Part shown: positions 35,393 to 43,412 of the stretch, piece after piece
Position numbering within the stretch: the first letter of the stretch is position 1
Layout of the letters: each line of letters opens with the position of its first letter
Assembly: GCF_016909015.1 (NCBI RefSeq)
Contig: NZ_JAFBFA010000010.1
Span: 69,477 to 133,476, forward strand
Source: Gracilibacillus alcaliphilus
GTDB taxonomy: Bacteria > Bacillota > Bacilli > Bacillales > Amphibacillaceae
Reading direction: 5' to 3'
DNA: 64,000 nucleotides
Notes under the pieces: generated by a model
Database searches by the model: none
Seen by the model: the letters and a program-made list of their open reading frames with translations, nothing else
What the model was told of the DNA's origin: nothing
Program-made: the position numbers and the translations under genes

Positions 35393-35551
35393 GTCAAACC
35401 AAAAGGAAGATAAGAAAGCATGGCTAACATTTTGATAAGTCTCGGCTATTGATTAGTAGGGGACGTGTGAAATGACAGTCTTGGTTTATCAATCGACAAG
35501 ACAAGGTACATCATCACTAGTTGGTGCCCTTTTTATTAAACCTATCATTCC

Positions 35552-36487
35552 TTATTTCACCAACCGCAATGCTTTGTCTGTATTGGCAAAATGCATCTTT
35601 GCAATAGCATGTAAGCTTTCTAAGCCATTTTTTTTAATCAAGTAAGCGGCCGTTTCATCGACGCGGCTGGAAGCTCCTTTAGGAATAGTAATACCATATT
35701 GCCCTGATAATTGATCCATTGCTTTGACAAAACGAGAGCGTGCAATAATTGAAGCTGCTGCCACAGCTGTAGAATGGCTCTCTGCCTTAGTCATAAAATA
35801 TGTCCCTTTGGCAAGTTGGAGATTTTCTTGCCGGATGTGTTTAATAAAGGAAACAGGCTGGCAGAATTGATCGATGATAATGCCCTTCACGTCTGCTGGG
35901 TTGATTTTATTCATCAGCTTATTAATCGCATGCTGATGGAGCATGGCCTTCATCTTGCCTTGATTCCATCCCTTTTGCTGCAACTTGTTGTATTTGGTGT
36001 TGTCCAAGGTTAATAAGGTGTAAGGTATTTTTAATTGGACCAGCTCTTTGGCAAGGCGATCGATATTCTGATCGTTAATTGTTTTGGAATCGGTAATACC
36101 CATTGCTTGAAGTGGCTCCACCTTGTCTTCTGTCAGAAAGACCGCACTCACCGTAACTGGTCCGAAGTAATCTCCTGTACCAGCCTCGTCTGTTCCGATA
36201 TGTGCTTGTTGAAAAAGGGCAGCAGGAGGTGCATAATCATGGTCATTCACTGTTTTTATTCTCGACTTTTCTGGCCTATTCACAGCAGTTTTTGCCCATT
36301 TGTCTGCCTCTGTCTGAGCCGCTTCTCCTTGAAACATAACTTTTCCTGATTTATAAGCTGTAATCGTTGTATTATTTTTTTTAGCCAGGAAAAGACTATT
36401 TGACGGAATTTTGATAATATATTCTTGATAGTAATTTTTTATCTTATGTATTTGATCCAATGAAAATTGCAGAACGATATTTGACAA
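35552..36487 (-). CDS. rnhC: ribonuclease HIII
   Basis: Cuts the RNA strand of RNA-DNA hybrids. The 311-residue protein has the TBP-like N-terminal substrate-binding domain that marks HIII (residues 1-75) and the catalytic core HIGTDEAGTGDYFGPVTVSAV, with the metal Asp and Glu, followed by ITDSK, IIDQFC and AAASIIARSRF. The start is TTG 36487 with a ggaagag site close upstream. It is transcribed away from zapA, as in Bacillus, where it follows the pheST region. Confidence 0.95.
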   Translation of the reverse strand: MSNIVLQFSLDQIHKIKNYYQEYIIKIPSNSLFLAKKNNTTITAYKSGKVMFQGEAAQTEADKWAKTAVNRPEKSRIKTVNDHDYAPPAALFQQAHIGTDEAGTGDYFGPVTVSAVFLTEDKVEPLQAMGITDSKTINDQNIDRLAKELVQLKIPYTLLTLDNTKYNKLQQKGWNQGKMKAMLHQHAINKLMNKINPADVKGIIIDQFCQPVSFIKHIRQENLQLAKGTYFMTKAESHSTAVAAASIIARSRFVKAMDQLSGQYGITIPKGASSRVDETAAYLIKKNGLESLHAIAKMHFANTDKALRLVK

Positions 36488-36861
36488 GCAACTCTTCCTT
36501 CCTATATATGATTAGTAAAACCTAACTGAAAATGATCAAGGTCATCTGCTTTTGTTATCCTGGTGATATAGGAAACGGACGCGATCAATCTTACTTTATT
36601 AATATGCCCATAAACCCCCATTTAAAGTTCCTGTAAGATCAAAGAAATGAGGTGGGGATAAGGGAAGTTGACACATTAGAAGTTTCATAAACCTCCTGGA
36701 AGGGAAAAAATTAGTAATGAAGGTTTCACTTATCGATGACATACTCATAGTATAACAGAGAATGTTATAGTGCGTGAACATCCTCTTATAGTCAAATAGT
36801 TTTCTAATTGCATGCTTCATGTTAATATGGATCTTAAGGTAATTTTCACAGAGGAGGAATC

Positions 36862-37125
36862 ATGGTGTCCCAATCAGATAAATCTCGGACTACCGTTGAT
36901 ATATATGGACGTTCTTATCATATAAAAGGTAATGAAAAGGCAGAACAAATCCGCCATGTTGCCAATCTTGTCGATGAGAAAATGCGTCAGATACATGAAT
37001 TTAATAAATCATTAGATACAACCAATTTAGCTGTTTTAACGGCAGTTAATACAATGAACGATTACATAAAACTGCAGGCGGAATTTGAAGCCTTGCAATC
37101 ATTACTAGACGAGAAAGAGGAATAA
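36862..37125 (+). CDS. zapA: cell division protein ZapA
   Basis: An 87-residue protein that bundles FtsZ at midcell. The N-terminus KSRTTVDIYGRSYHIKGNEKAEQIRHVANLVDEKM and the coiled-coil C-terminus (NDYIKLQAEFEALQSLLDEKEE) fit the Gram-positive ZapA. A strong gaggagga site precedes the ATG. It is eight bases ahead of cvpA. The 374-bp divergent gap to rnhC has short inverted repeats near 36740-36770 and presumably both promoters, but no clear boxes. Confidence 0.94.
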   Translation: MVSQSDKSRTTVDIYGRSYHIKGNEKAEQIRHVANLVDEKMRQIHEFNKSLDTTNLAVLTAVNTMNDYIKLQAEFEALQSLLDEKEE

Positions 37126-37132
37126 AGTTGAC

Positions 37133-37684
37133 ATGGTAAATTTAATATTGATTATTTTATTTTTAATTGGGATCCTTGTAGGATTGCGACGAGGTCTCAT
37201 CTTGCAATTTCTGCACTTAACAAGCTTTATTATCGCCTTTATAGTAGCAGCGAGGTACTATGACAATGTAGCATCAAAATTAGAATTATGGATTCCGTAT
37301 CCAGAGATGATGTCTGGTTCGACTTGGGCGATTTTTGGTGACATGATCTCTTTGGAGGCTGCCTATTATAATGCGATTGCATTTGGCGGATTATTTATTG
37401 TTACCAAAATTGTTCTCCAGATTGTGGCTACTATGCTGGATTTTGTAGCCGATATTCCAATCCTTCGCTCCATAAATAATATCCTTGGAGCAGTTTTAGG
37501 GTTCTTGGAAGTATATTTGGTTGTCTTCATTCTGCTTTATATATTTGCATTGGCCCCGGTATCTTATGTACAGGACTATATTGATCAATCTGGTATTGCG
37601 AAAAGAATTGTCGAGCATACTCCGGTGTTAACGGATAAAGTGACGACATATCTATTTGAGAATGATCCACTGAATAATGACTAG
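37133..37684 (+). CDS. CvpA family membrane protein (YshB-like)
   Basis: A 183-residue protein with four membrane helices (MVNLILIILFLIGILVGLRRG at the start, the CvpA signature). It is called colicin V production protein by homology with E. coli CvpA, but its role in Bacillaceae is not known. The position between zapA and polX is that of yshB. Confidence 0.88.
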   Translation: MVNLILIILFLIGILVGLRRGLILQFLHLTSFIIAFIVAARYYDNVASKLELWIPYPEMMSGSTWAIFGDMISLEAAYYNAIAFGGLFIVTKIVLQIVATMLDFVADIPILRSINNILGAVLGFLEVYLVVFILLYIFALAPVSYVQDYIDQSGIAKRIVEHTPVLTDKVTTYLFENDPLNND

Positions 37685-37743
37685 CTTATCTACCCTTGCC
37701 AGACATAAGCAAGGGTAGTTCTGTTGTTATATCATGCCAATGC

Positions 37744-37778
37744 TGGTTCTTTTTATCGAACTTGTTGAACACGTACTT
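37744..37778. repeat. fragment of a type B repeat (right end)
   Basis: tggttctttttatcgaac and ttgttgaacacgtactt match the right end of the type B copy at 42978-43352 (gtcctttttatcgaac then tttttgaacacgtactt) with a single change in the TIR. Only this ~35-base end is present. Confidence 0.75.
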
Positions 37779-37892
37779 GAAGAAATTTTTTTGGTCTGAG
37801 CTATTCATGGAACCATATACGGTAGGAAAAAAGCCTAAGCTTTAGGAGAATGAATTTTTTTTGCAATAGTTATGATGGAAAGAGGTAATGAT

Positions 37893-39605
37893 ATGAATAA
37901 GAAAGATGTAATCAAATTATTAGAACAGATTGCTGTCTATATGGAATTGAAGGGGGAAAATCCCTTTAAGATCTCTGCCTACCGCAAAGCGGCACAAGCA
38001 TTGGAACGTGATCATCGCTCCATTACCGAAATCGATGATTTTACCAAACTGCAAGGAGTCGGTAAAGGGACAGCAACTGTAATAAATGAATATGTAGAAA
38101 CAGGCCGTTCAGAAACCCTTCAGCAATTAGAACAAGAGGTGCCTGCTGGTTTAATCCCATTACTTGATTTGCAGGGGCTGGGCGGTAAGAAGCTGGCAAG
38201 ACTGTATCATGAACTAGGTGTAGTAGACGAGGCCACCTTGCGTACAGCGTGTGAACAGGGAGAAGTCCGGGTGTTAAAAGGATTTGGAAAGAAAACAGAA
38301 GAAAAAATACTCGAAGCCCTAAATAATATAGGAGCAAGACCGGAGCGGCTGCCAGTATCCAGTGTGACACAGCTTGTAAAGCAAATAGAGGCTTATTTGG
38401 AAACGATCCAAGAGATTCAGCAATACTCACTAGCCGGCAGTATGCGGCGGTTTCGTGAAACGGTTAAAGATTTAGATTTTATTATTGCGACAGAACAGCC
38501 GCAACAAGTAAAAGAAGCATTATTGGCCATAGAAGGACGCTTGGAAACGGTTGCCTCTGGAGATACCAAGGTGTCCATTGTATTGCAGGGAGAGTATCCT
38601 GTCAGTGTTGATTTTCGTCTGGTAACCAATCCAGAATTTGCTAGTACTCTGCATCATTTTACAGGTTCCAAGGATCATAACGTGCGGATGCGTCAATTAG
38701 CTAAATCACAAGGAAAGAAGATCAGTGAATATGGTGTGGAAGATATCGAGACAGGGATAGTGGAGACGTTTGATTCTGAAGCGGCCTTTTATCAATATTT
38801 TGGTTTACATTATATTCCGCCGGAAATCCGTGAAGGTACAGATGAAATAGAACAAGCTGCCGCTCCGATCGAACTTATTCAGCTAGAAGATATTCGCGGA
38901 GATTTGCATATGCACTCTACTTGGAGTGATGGCGCCCAAACGATTGAAGAGATGGTGATCCGCGCCAAAGAAAAAGGCTATCAATATCTCGTGATTACTG
39001 ATCATTCGAAGTTTTTACAAGTAGCTAATGGATTAAATGAGACCCGGCTGAAGAAACAGGCTGAGGAAATTGCCAGGGTAAGTGAGAAACATCCCGATAT
39101 TCGTATTTTTAAAGGGATTGAAATGGACATCCTCCCAGATGGACGGCTAGATTTCAATGATGATGTATTAGAAGGATTGGATTTCGTTATTGCTTCAATC
39201 CATTCCAGCTTTTCTCAGTCTCAAGAAAAAATCCATGAACGGCTGTTAACGGCATTAGAGAATCCACACGTAGATATGATTGCCCATCCAACAGGAAGGT
39301 TACTCGGCAGACGTGATGGATATGATGTAGATGTGGATTGGTTAATTGACAAAGCGAAACAAACCAATACAGTGTTGGAATTGAACGCTAACCCGAATCG
39401 ATTGGATCTGTCGGCAGAATGGGTAAAAAAGGCGCAAGCAGCAGGTGTCAAGTTAGCAATTAATACGGACGCCCATAGCTATCAAATGCTGGAGGATATG
39501 GCTGCCGGTGTAGGAACAGCAAGACGAGGACACATTCGCAAAGAAACAGTGATCAACACCATGACAAAGGAAGAGATCGAACAGTTTTTTAACCGAAAGA
39601 AATAA
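37893..39605 (+). CDS. polX: DNA polymerase/3'-5' exonuclease PolX
   Basis: A 570-residue repair enzyme for gap filling and abasic sites, the same length as B. subtilis PolX. The N-terminal family X polymerase has helix-hairpin-helix motifs (GVGKGTATVINEYVETG; LLDLQGLGGKKLARLYHELG) and the catalytic GSMRRFRETVKDLDFII. The C-terminal PHP exonuclease starts with DLHMHSTWSDGAQTIEEMV and has further metal residues in ITDHSKF and NTDAHS. ATG 37893 fits aaagaggtaa; the ORF could start earlier at 37872 but without a ribosome site. Confidence 0.95.
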   Translation: MNKKDVIKLLEQIAVYMELKGENPFKISAYRKAAQALERDHRSITEIDDFTKLQGVGKGTATVINEYVETGRSETLQQLEQEVPAGLIPLLDLQGLGGKKLARLYHELGVVDEATLRTACEQGEVRVLKGFGKKTEEKILEALNNIGARPERLPVSSVTQLVKQIEAYLETIQEIQQYSLAGSMRRFRETVKDLDFIIATEQPQQVKEALLAIEGRLETVASGDTKVSIVLQGEYPVSVDFRLVTNPEFASTLHHFTGSKDHNVRMRQLAKSQGKKISEYGVEDIETGIVETFDSEAAFYQYFGLHYIPPEIREGTDEIEQAAAPIELIQLEDIRGDLHMHSTWSDGAQTIEEMVIRAKEKGYQYLVITDHSKFLQVANGLNETRLKKQAEEIARVSEKHPDIRIFKGIEMDILPDGRLDFNDDVLEGLDFVIASIHSSFSQSQEKIHERLLTALENPHVDMIAHPTGRLLGRRDGYDVDVDWLIDKAKQTNTVLELNANPNRLDLSAEWVKKAQAAGVKLAINTDAHSYQMLEDMAAGVGTARRGHIRKETVINTMTKEEIEQFFNRKK

Positions 39606-39618
39606 GGGGGCCTGACCT

Positions 39619-41967
39619 ATGAATGAACGAATTCTCAAGGTGCTGGAATTCAAGAAAATTATGGAGCAATTAATCGAACAGACCGCTTCATCATTAGGCT
39701 CTGAGAAAGTACATGCATTAAAGCCATCAAGTGACCTTGATCAGGTAGTCCGATGGCAGGATGAAACAGATGAAGCCTATCATATTATTCGTCTAAAAGG
39801 CAATGTACCTTTGGGCGGGATTTTTGATATTAAACCAAGTGTTAAGCGAGCAGTTATTGGCAGTACATTAAATGCTCATGAATGTCTGGATGTGGCCAGT
39901 ACGATTTATGGCGGGAAACAGTTAAAATATTTTATCACTAATTTAGAAGATATAGACATGCCAATTCTAGAGGAATTAATAGAAGAGATTGTACCGTTGA
40001 ATGAATTGGAACGAGAGATTAAGAATTGTATTGACGATCATGGCCACATTATGGACGGTGCCTCTGACAAACTCCGAGGCTTACGGACAAAAATTCGTAC
40101 AAGTGAAAATCGACTCCGGGATCGGTTAGATCAATACACACGAACCAAGGCAAAAATGTTATCTGATGCGATTATTACGATTCGAAATGACCGTTATGTA
40201 CTCCCGGTGAAGCAAGAATATCGCGGGGCGATTGGCGGTATTGTCCATGATCAATCTTCTTCCGGCCAAACTTTATTTATGGAGCCGCAAGCAGTGGTAG
40301 AGCTTAATAATCAGCTGCAGGAGGCAAGGGTAGAAGAAAAGCGTGAGATCGACCGGATATTAAAAGAGTTGACGGAGCGGATTGCCGAAGACGAGGCTTT
40401 TATAATGCAAAATGTCGAGGTATTAGCAAAAATAGATTTTATTTTTGCCAGGGCCAAGTTGAGCCATAAAATGAAAGCAAGCCGCCCGAAAATGAATAAC
40501 GAAGGTATTATCAAGATGAAGCAAGCCCGACACCCCTTGATTGCAAGAGAGGAAGTAGTGGCGAATGATGTCGAATTGGGCGAGGACTTCACGGCGATTG
40601 TTATTACAGGCCCTAACACAGGCGGAAAAACCGTTACCTTGAAAATGGTAGGTCTTTGTACATTGATGGCACAATCAGGCTTGCATGTTCCAGCATTAGA
40701 CGGCTGTGAATTGGCTGTTTTTTCAAATGTGTTTGCTGATATTGGGGATGAACAGTCGATTGAACAGAGCTTAAGTACCTTTTCTTCTCATATGACCAAT
40801 ATTGTAGATATTCTAGACCAATTTGATACTAATTCATTACTGCTATTTGATGAGCTGGGTGCAGGTACAGACCCGCAAGAAGGAGCGGCACTGGCTATGT
40901 CAATTTTGGATCATGTGATAGCTAAACAGGCTCGAGTGATCGCCACTACCCATTATCCAGAGTTGAAGGCATATGGATATAATCGTGAAGGTGTTATCAA
41001 TGCCTCAGTGGAATTTGATATTCAAACCTTGCAGCCTACCTATCGCTTATTGATTGGGGTGCCTGGAAGGAGTAATGCCTTTGAGATTTCCCGCCGTTTG
41101 GGACTGCAGGAGGCGATTATTGAAGAAGCGAAAGAGCTGATCGGTGCTGATTCAAAAGATGTAGAGAATATGATTGCTTCTTTAGAGGATTCCCGCCGCA
41201 GGGCAGAACTTGACTATGATGATGCACATCGTTTGTTAGAAGAAGCCGCACAAGTAAAACAGGATATAGAGAAACAATGGCGGCAATTTGAGCAAGAACG
41301 CGAGACATTGTATAAGAAGGCGGAAGAGAAGGCAGAGAAGGCTGTTGTCAAGGCGCGTGAAGAGGCTGAAGCAATTGTTGAGAAACTCCGTCAGACAGAG
41401 ACTCAGTCAGAATTGAAAGAACATGAATGGATTGAAGCGAAGAAACGGCTGTCTGCTGCTAACCCAGAATTGACAAAGAAAGAGAAGCAGGCACAACGTC
41501 CGCTGGATGAAGACAAAGCGAAGACGTTGAAGCCAGGTGACGAAGTAAAACTATTAACGCTTGATCAAAAAGGAACGATTATAGAACAGACAGGTAAACA
41601 GGAATTTCAAGTACAAGTTGGAATCATGAAATTAAAGGCCAAACGAAAAGATCTGTTATTTATTCGCAGAGAAGAACAACAGACAGAGAAGCCGCTGGCA
41701 ACTATCCGCGGTTCACAATACCACGTTAAGCCAGAACTCGATTTACGCGGGGAACGCTATGAGGAGGCCATGGGCCGGCTTGAGAAATATATAGACGATG
41801 CCCTCCTGGCTGGTTATAATAAAGTGTCGGTTATTCATGGGAAGGGAACCGGCGCTTTAAGAAAAGGTGTAAAAGACTTTGCACGCAAACATTCTAAGAT
41901 TGCCAATGCCCGTGATGGGGAGATGGGGGAAGGCGGCCTTGGAGTAACTGTCTTTGAATTAAAATAG
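39619..41967 (+). CDS. mutS2: endonuclease MutS2
   Basis: A 782-residue protein. It has the MutS-like core and clamp regions (with the LLFDELGAGTDPQEGAALA Walker B and signature), Walker A GPNTGGKTVTLKM near residue 335, a long charged coiled coil (about 520-630), and a C-terminal Smr nuclease domain (LDLRGERYEEAMGRLEKYIDDA and VIHGKGTGALRKGV). In Bacillaceae MutS2 acts on recombination intermediates and on stalled ribosomes (RqcU). It has a gggggc ribosome site and is 15 bp ahead of the DUF350 gene. Confidence 0.96.
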   Translation: MNERILKVLEFKKIMEQLIEQTASSLGSEKVHALKPSSDLDQVVRWQDETDEAYHIIRLKGNVPLGGIFDIKPSVKRAVIGSTLNAHECLDVASTIYGGKQLKYFITNLEDIDMPILEELIEEIVPLNELEREIKNCIDDHGHIMDGASDKLRGLRTKIRTSENRLRDRLDQYTRTKAKMLSDAIITIRNDRYVLPVKQEYRGAIGGIVHDQSSSGQTLFMEPQAVVELNNQLQEARVEEKREIDRILKELTERIAEDEAFIMQNVEVLAKIDFIFARAKLSHKMKASRPKMNNEGIIKMKQARHPLIAREEVVANDVELGEDFTAIVITGPNTGGKTVTLKMVGLCTLMAQSGLHVPALDGCELAVFSNVFADIGDEQSIEQSLSTFSSHMTNIVDILDQFDTNSLLLFDELGAGTDPQEGAALAMSILDHVIAKQARVIATTHYPELKAYGYNREGVINASVEFDIQTLQPTYRLLIGVPGRSNAFEISRRLGLQEAIIEEAKELIGADSKDVENMIASLEDSRRRAELDYDDAHRLLEEAAQVKQDIEKQWRQFEQERETLYKKAEEKAEKAVVKAREEAEAIVEKLRQTETQSELKEHEWIEAKKRLSAANPELTKKEKQAQRPLDEDKAKTLKPGDEVKLLTLDQKGTIIEQTGKQEFQVQVGIMKLKAKRKDLLFIRREEQQTEKPLATIRGSQYHVKPELDLRGERYEEAMGRLEKYIDDALLAGYNKVSVIHGKGTGALRKGVKDFARKHSKIANARDGEMGEGGLGVTVFELK

Positions 41968-41982
41968 GGAGGAATCTACGTT

Positions 41983-42387
41983 ATGGCTGAGTTTTGGGCA
42001 AACATTTATGTAGAAACTGCGGCAAGGTATAGTGTGGCGATATTATGTTTAATCGTATTTTTAGTTATTTTTGAACTGGTAACCTCTTATAAGAATTGGG
42101 ATGAAATTAGAAGAGGAAATCTCAGTGTGGCCATGGCTACAGGGGGCAAGATCTTTGGAATTGCCAATATCTTGCGCTATTCGAATGAACACAATGATAC
42201 CATTTTAGAAAGCATTGCATGGGGCGGATTTGGTTTTCTCTTGCTTTTATTTGGTTATTTTATTTTTGAATTCTTGACACCAACATATAAAATTGATCAG
42301 GAACTTGCAAATGATAATCGGGCAGTAGGCTTTATCTCACTGATTATTTCTGTTGGGCTGTCCTATGTAATTGGCTCTAGTATCTAA
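41983..42387 (+). CDS. yshE: DUF350 membrane protein (YshE-like)
   Basis: A 134-residue protein with four helices and the DUF350 pattern KNWDEIRRGNLSVAMATGGKIFGIANILRY between helices 1 and 2. Role unknown. It is linked to mutS2 by 15 bp with a gggagga site, as yshE follows yshD in B. subtilis. In B. subtilis lcfA-fadR-etfBA come next; here they are missing. Confidence 0.88.
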   Translation: MAEFWANIYVETAARYSVAILCLIVFLVIFELVTSYKNWDEIRRGNLSVAMATGGKIFGIANILRYSNEHNDTILESIAWGGFGFLLLLFGYFIFEFLTPTYKIDQELANDNRAVGFISLIISVGLSYVIGSSI

Positions 42388-42402
42388 CCGAGGAGTGGAT
42401 GC

Positions 42403-42483
42403 ATGAAAACTTTGGCATATGTCTTAATCGTTATTGCTGTGATCTTTGTGGCTGTAGGTATTTATTATGTCATGACGGTTTAA
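42403..42483 (+). CDS. 26-residue single-helix membrane peptide
   Basis: ATG 42403 with the ribosome site gaggagtg at good spacing encodes MKTLAYVLIVIAVIFVAVGI and ends YYVMTV. Nearly the whole peptide is one hydrophobic helix with a basic N-terminus. It is 15 bp after yshE and likely co-transcribed. I do not recognise it. Confidence 0.6.
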   Translation: MKTLAYVLIVIAVIFVAVGIYYVMTV

Positions 42484-42557
42484 GCAAACTATTAGGATGA
42501 TCTTATGAAGGATGCTATAATCATGAGGTAAATGGATTGATGAAGGAGGAAATAATA

Positions 42558-42872
42558 ATGGCAATTGTAGCAGCAACTGATAGCACGTTTGCAGATGAAA
42601 CAAGTAAAGGCTTAGTTTTAGCAGATTTCTGGGCAACTTGGTGTGGACCTTGTAAAATGATTGCACCAGTACTTGAAGAAATAGATGGCGAATTAAGCGA
42701 TACCGTGAAAATCGTTAAACTTGATGTAGATGAAAATCAAGAAACGGCAGGTAAATTTGGAGTAATGAGTATCCCTACACTTCTTCTTTTCAAAGATGGA
42801 GAAGTAGTGGATCAAGTAGTAGGATACCAACCAAAAGAAGCACTTGTTGAGTTAATCAATAAACATGCGTAA
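42558..42872 (+). CDS. trxA: thioredoxin
   Basis: A 104-residue thioredoxin with active site WCGPC (Cys29, Cys32) and the cis-Pro in MSIPTLLLF. It reduces protein disulfides in the cytoplasm. ATG 42558 is chosen because gaaggagga lies before it; the frame extends to 42537 but the extension is the ribosome site. Confidence 0.96.
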   Translation: MAIVAATDSTFADETSKGLVLADFWATWCGPCKMIAPVLEEIDGELSDTVKIVKLDVDENQETAGKFGVMSIPTLLLFKDGEVVDQVVGYQPKEALVELINKHA

Positions 42873-42881
42873 CGACCTTTA

Positions 42882-42918
42882 CAATCCCTTATGATAACCT
42901 CATAGGGGATTGTTTTTT
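42882..42918 (+). terminator. terminator after trxA
   Basis: caatcccttatg pairs with cataggggattg (42882-42894, 42901-42912), then six T. Confidence 0.9.
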
Positions 42919-42977
42919 AGCAGTGGTATAATAAAGGGACTGGGGGACAGCTAAGGATGGGTCTTCCCCCAATTCCT

Positions 42978-43352
42978 TTATAAGAATGTTCAAAAAGTCC
43001 AATAAAAATGGCACGGCGAATGTTGGAGTTGGCGATAGTGAAACTTCTGCTAAGAGCACCCACATCGTGTGGGTAACGCAGAAGTCAACACATCCTGTGC
43101 AAGTCCGTTGCTCATGTATTAAAGGCATACACTCCATTACTCAAAACGGCGCCGCCTTGAACTTTCGACGTACAGGATGTGCTAGTGCAGGCGTTGTGAC
43201 AGGACGTCACGGTTTTAGCCTGCCGGCACACACGATTTGCTAGTATCGGTGCTGCAACAAATGGTTTCGGTGGGGCGAGTAACCGCAGTCCCAGGACGTT
43301 GCGAACTTAACCGATGATGGTCCTTTTTATCGAACTTTTTGAACACGTACTT
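42978..43352. repeat. type B intergenic repeat, copy B1 (long form) with terminal inverted repeats
   Basis: Bounded by gttcaaaaagtcc (42988-43000) and actttttgaac (43334-43344), with further matching outward (ttataag...). It shares long blocks with B2 (58388-58619): ggagttggcgatag, cacccacatcgtgtgggtaacg and gccgccttgaactttcgacg. It also carries extra blocks that occur in other repeats: 43167-43222 as in A1, and gagtaaccgcagtcccaggacg as in C. It fills the gap between trxA and uvrC. No gene. Confidence 0.88.
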
Positions 43353-43412
43353 TATGTTCAATGATTGCTCTATTACAGGACAATAAAAAAGCGGCTTGTT
43401 AGGGGGGATGAC

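Noticed and set aside
38041..38430. 129-residue minus-strand frame
   Set aside because: Shadow of polX, antisense, with no recognisable motif.
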